This document shows, one piece after another, positions 7,054-8,645 of a DNA stretch of 8,645 nt. Made by a program: the position numbers and the translations under genes. The notes below the pieces were generated by a model. It did not search any database. It had not been told where the DNA came from and saw nothing but the letters and a program-made list of their open reading frames with translations. Position 1 is the stretch's first letter, and each line of letters starts with the position of its first letter. Origin of the DNA: an uncultured Halieaceae bacterium (lineage in GTDB: Bacteria > Pseudomonadota > Gammaproteobacteria > Pseudomonadales > Halieaceae); the NCBI GenBank assembly GCA_938074135.1, contig CALJFL010000090.1:1-8645 (forward strand), given 5' to 3'.

Positions 7054-7761
7054 TTACTCGCTTCCAGATGCGGCGCCAACCACCATGGACCGCGCGTTAC
7101 GGGAGAATTCATCGGCGTCTTCCTGACGCTTGGCGTCCATCAGCTCGGCGATATCGACAGGCACCTTAACACCGCGCTGGGCGCCGGGGCGTTCTACTAT
7201 TGAGCCTATCCAGCGCGACAGATTGTCGAGGCCTTCTATGGAGATACCGGACCAGTTATGGGTTCGCACCCAGGCCCAGTTGGCCATATCAGCGATACTG
7301 TAGTCACCGGCAAGGTATTCATTGTCTTGTAAATGCGTGTCCAGCACCTCGAATAAGCGCCGCCCCTCAGTCTGGTAGCGATCGATCGCAGGTTGAATCT
7401 TTTCAGGGAAGTAACGATAAAAGACATTGGCTTGCCCCATCATGGGCCCAATCCCTCCCATCTGAAACATCAACCACTGGATAACGCGCGATCGCCCACT
7501 GGCGTCTGTCGGGAGAAACTTACCGGATTTTTCGGCGAGGTAAATCATGATAGCGCCCGACTCGAAAATCGGGAACCGGTCGTTGTCGGTGTCCACAATC
7601 GCCGGAATTCGACCGTTGGGACAAATTGCGAGAAAATCCGCCTGCTTCTGCTCACCCGCCATCAGGTCGATGGGGTGTGTTGTATACGGAATCTCCATCT
7701 CTTCCAGGGCAATGGACGCCTTATAGCCATTGGGAGTTGGCGATGTGTACAGCTCTATCAT
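7054..7761 (-). CDS. Glutathione S-transferase, Nu-class (YfcG/YghU-like)
   Basis: Cytosolic GST of 235 residues closely resembling E. coli YfcG. The thioredoxin-like N-terminal domain (1-80) holds the Nu-class TPN motif (T9-P10-N11), the cis-proline at P53 (GRIPAI) and the glutathione gamma-glutamyl contact E67-S68 in FESGAI. The helical domain (about 88-205) starts with the YfcG-like block [15 protein letters not shown] (96-110) and has the N-capping box SIAD (155-158). Nu-class enzymes typically show disulfide reductase activity with glutathione, and one from Novosphingobium acts as a glutathione lyase in beta-aryl-ether breakdown. A tail of about 30 residues rich in charged and small residues follows the core. 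The ATG lies 13 bases after the SnoaL-like stop, with GAGG 11 bases upstream, inside a tight four-gene operon. Confidence 0.92.
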   Translation of the reverse strand: MIELYTSPTPNGYKASIALEEMEIPYTTHPIDLMAGEQKQADFLAICPNGRIPAIVDTDNDRFPIFESGAIMIYLAEKSGKFLPTDASGRSRVIQWLMFQMGGIGPMMGQANVFYRYFPEKIQPAIDRYQTEGRRLFEVLDTHLQDNEYLAGDYSIADMANWAWVRTHNWSGISIEGLDNLSRWIGSIVERPGAQRGVKVPVDIAELMDAKRQEDADEFSRNARSMVVGAASGSE

Positions 7762-7774
7762 GGGAGGTACGGCC

Positions 7775-8224
7775 TCAGAGGTTCATAAAGTCCGGGGCAT
7801 TGAACACCCAGCTCTTCTCCTCTACGCGACGATTGATGCGCCATCCGTCTGTGGTGCGGCGATACTCATCGACATACCACAGACCTATAAAGTAAGTCTG
7901 GGTCCCGCCATCCGGCATGGACATTTCCATGGGATTAAAGCACATCACGCGGCCTTTTGCCGTATCACCCGCCAGTTCTACCTGCACATTGGCATTGAGA
8001 TGTTGGGAGTTGGGAAACAGCTCATTGGTCAATGCACTTTCGAGAAACTCCAGGGTTGTCTCCAGGTCACCGACGCTGCCGCCGAATACGCTGTAATCAA
8101 TGAAGGCGTCGTCGGTAAAGACCTGCCTCAACTCCTGAATTTTCTTCTGATCGACCAGGTCGGCGTAATGGAACACCAGGTCCTGTATTTCGAACCGGTC
8201 AGAAATCTCCTGCTGGGAAAGCAT
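7775..8224 (-). CDS. SnoaL/NTF2-like domain protein (SnoaL_4 type)
   Basis: Single-domain alpha+beta-barrel protein of 149 residues. The N-terminal helices carry the family pattern [17 protein letters not shown] (12-28) followed by [14 protein letters not shown] (32-45). Next come [19 protein letters not shown] (73-91), with H75 at the usual pocket position, and the closing strands [20 protein letters not shown] (114-133). Members include dehydratases, isomerases, hydroxylating-dioxygenase beta-like folds and many uncharacterised proteins, so the reaction cannot be assigned. Y20, D25 and H75 are candidate pocket residues. The ATG is 13 bases after the stop of the partial GST, with GGAG 8 bases upstream. 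Being between two GST genes suggests it acts on the same substrate chain. Confidence 0.88.
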   Translation of the reverse strand: MLSQQEISDRFEIQDLVFHYADLVDQKKIQELRQVFTDDAFIDYSVFGGSVGDLETTLEFLESALTNELFPNSQHLNANVQVELAGDTAKGRVMCFNPMEMSMPDGGTQTYFIGLWYVDEYRRTTDGWRINRRVEEKSWVFNAPDFMNL

Positions 8225-8237
8225 CTGGCTACTCCGT

Positions 8238-8645
8238 CTAAAATTCGAGTGGTAGTTTTATGTGTCGCTCAAACATCCGGTTACGCAGTGCTGTCAATCG
8301 CGGAGTGAACGCGGTTTTTGTCGCATCGTCCGCCGATTCATATTGCACTCTTAGCCAGTCGGGCATCGGGTTGTCTTCGGGCCCCAACGGCTTGATGAGC
8401 CCGGCAAAATGGGCCAGATAGAAGTCAGCTGCAGTAACAGTCTCGCCAACCAGATACTCTCTACCGGCCTGCTCCTGCCGCGCCATCACGGAATCAAGAT
8501 GCGCCAACTGCGCGAGTAATTTGGCTAAGGCGCGCTCAGCCTGCTGCTCGGAGTAGCCATACTTCTGCGCCATGCGCTGAACCTGCTCAGGCACTTCTGC
8601 CAACACCATGCTCGGAGCGAACAGTTGCAATCGGCGATTCCAGCC
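8238..8645 (-). CDS. Glutathione S-transferase family protein, C-terminal part (5' end beyond window)
   Basis: The reading frame is open to the window edge, so only the last 135 residues are visible. They form an all-helical GST C-terminal domain: helices rich in Gln, Ala and Leu (about 19-60), the ligand-proximal YLVGETVTAADFYLAHF (64-80) with the conserved N-capping box TAAD (71-74), and closing helices to the ending KLPLEF. The thioredoxin-like domain with the catalytic residue lies outside the window. The first possible start inside the window, a TTG at 8630, falls mid-domain and is not a real start. It is the most upstream visible gene of the operon that runs into SnoaL-like, Nu-class GST and outer-membrane protein genes. 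GST subclass cannot be decided without the N-terminus. Confidence 0.85.
   Translation of the reverse strand, partial: GWNRRLQLFAPSMVLAEVPEQVQRMAQKYGYSEQQAERALAKLLAQLAHLDSVMARQEQAGREYLVGETVTAADFYLAHFAGLIKPLGPEDNPMPDWLRVQYESADDATKTAFTPRLTALRNRMFERHIKLPLEF

Noticed and set aside
8628..8630. TTG as start of a 130-residue protein
   Set aside because: The frame stays open to the window end and the sequence begins inside a GST C-terminal domain, so the true start lies outside the window.

Overview
The window looks like chromosomal DNA of a Gram-negative gammaproteobacterium, probably marine or aquatic and outside the enterics. Reasons: the YajC and exonuclease III sequences resemble those of Pseudomonas and its relatives, there is a typical outer-membrane beta-barrel, GC content is moderately high, and genes are densely packed with short gaps. 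The placement is inferred from protein character, not from a search. I see no RNA gene, CRISPR array, insertion sequence or phage gene.

Layout. (1) Positions 97-3675, minus strand, read from right to left: an exonuclease III (3675-2893), the translocase accessory protein yajC (2801-2466), a PLP-dependent D-cysteine desulfhydrase-type enzyme starting one base after the yajC stop (2464-1472), and an AGCS-family sodium:alanine/glycine symporter (1419-97). YajC is here without its usual partners tgt, secD and secF. (2) Positions 3676-3862: a 187-bp divergent control region with candidate promoters for xthA and marR and an imperfect 17-bp palindrome. (3) Positions 3863-6084, plus strand: a MarR-family regulator (GTG start) followed 11 bases later by a class I adenylate-forming acyl-CoA synthetase/ligase. 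(4) Positions 6134-8645, minus strand, convergent with the ligase: a tight operon of a GST (N-terminus beyond the window), a SnoaL/NTF2-like protein, a Nu-class (YfcG-like) GST and an outer-membrane protein of the phenol-degradation MetA-like type, with gaps of 13, 13 and 5 bases.

How the genes may work together (inference). The marR-ligase pair looks like a substrate-responsive module that activates a carboxylic acid to its CoA thioester. The GST-SnoaL-GST-outer-membrane operon has the composition of an uptake and glutathione-dependent processing pathway for a hydrophobic or aromatic compound. The desulfhydrase and symporter could form an amino-acid uptake and deamination pair. I found no clearly new system. 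The items most worth a second look are the displaced yajC, the two-GST operon, and the enzyme whose specificity residues argue against the ACC deaminase name.
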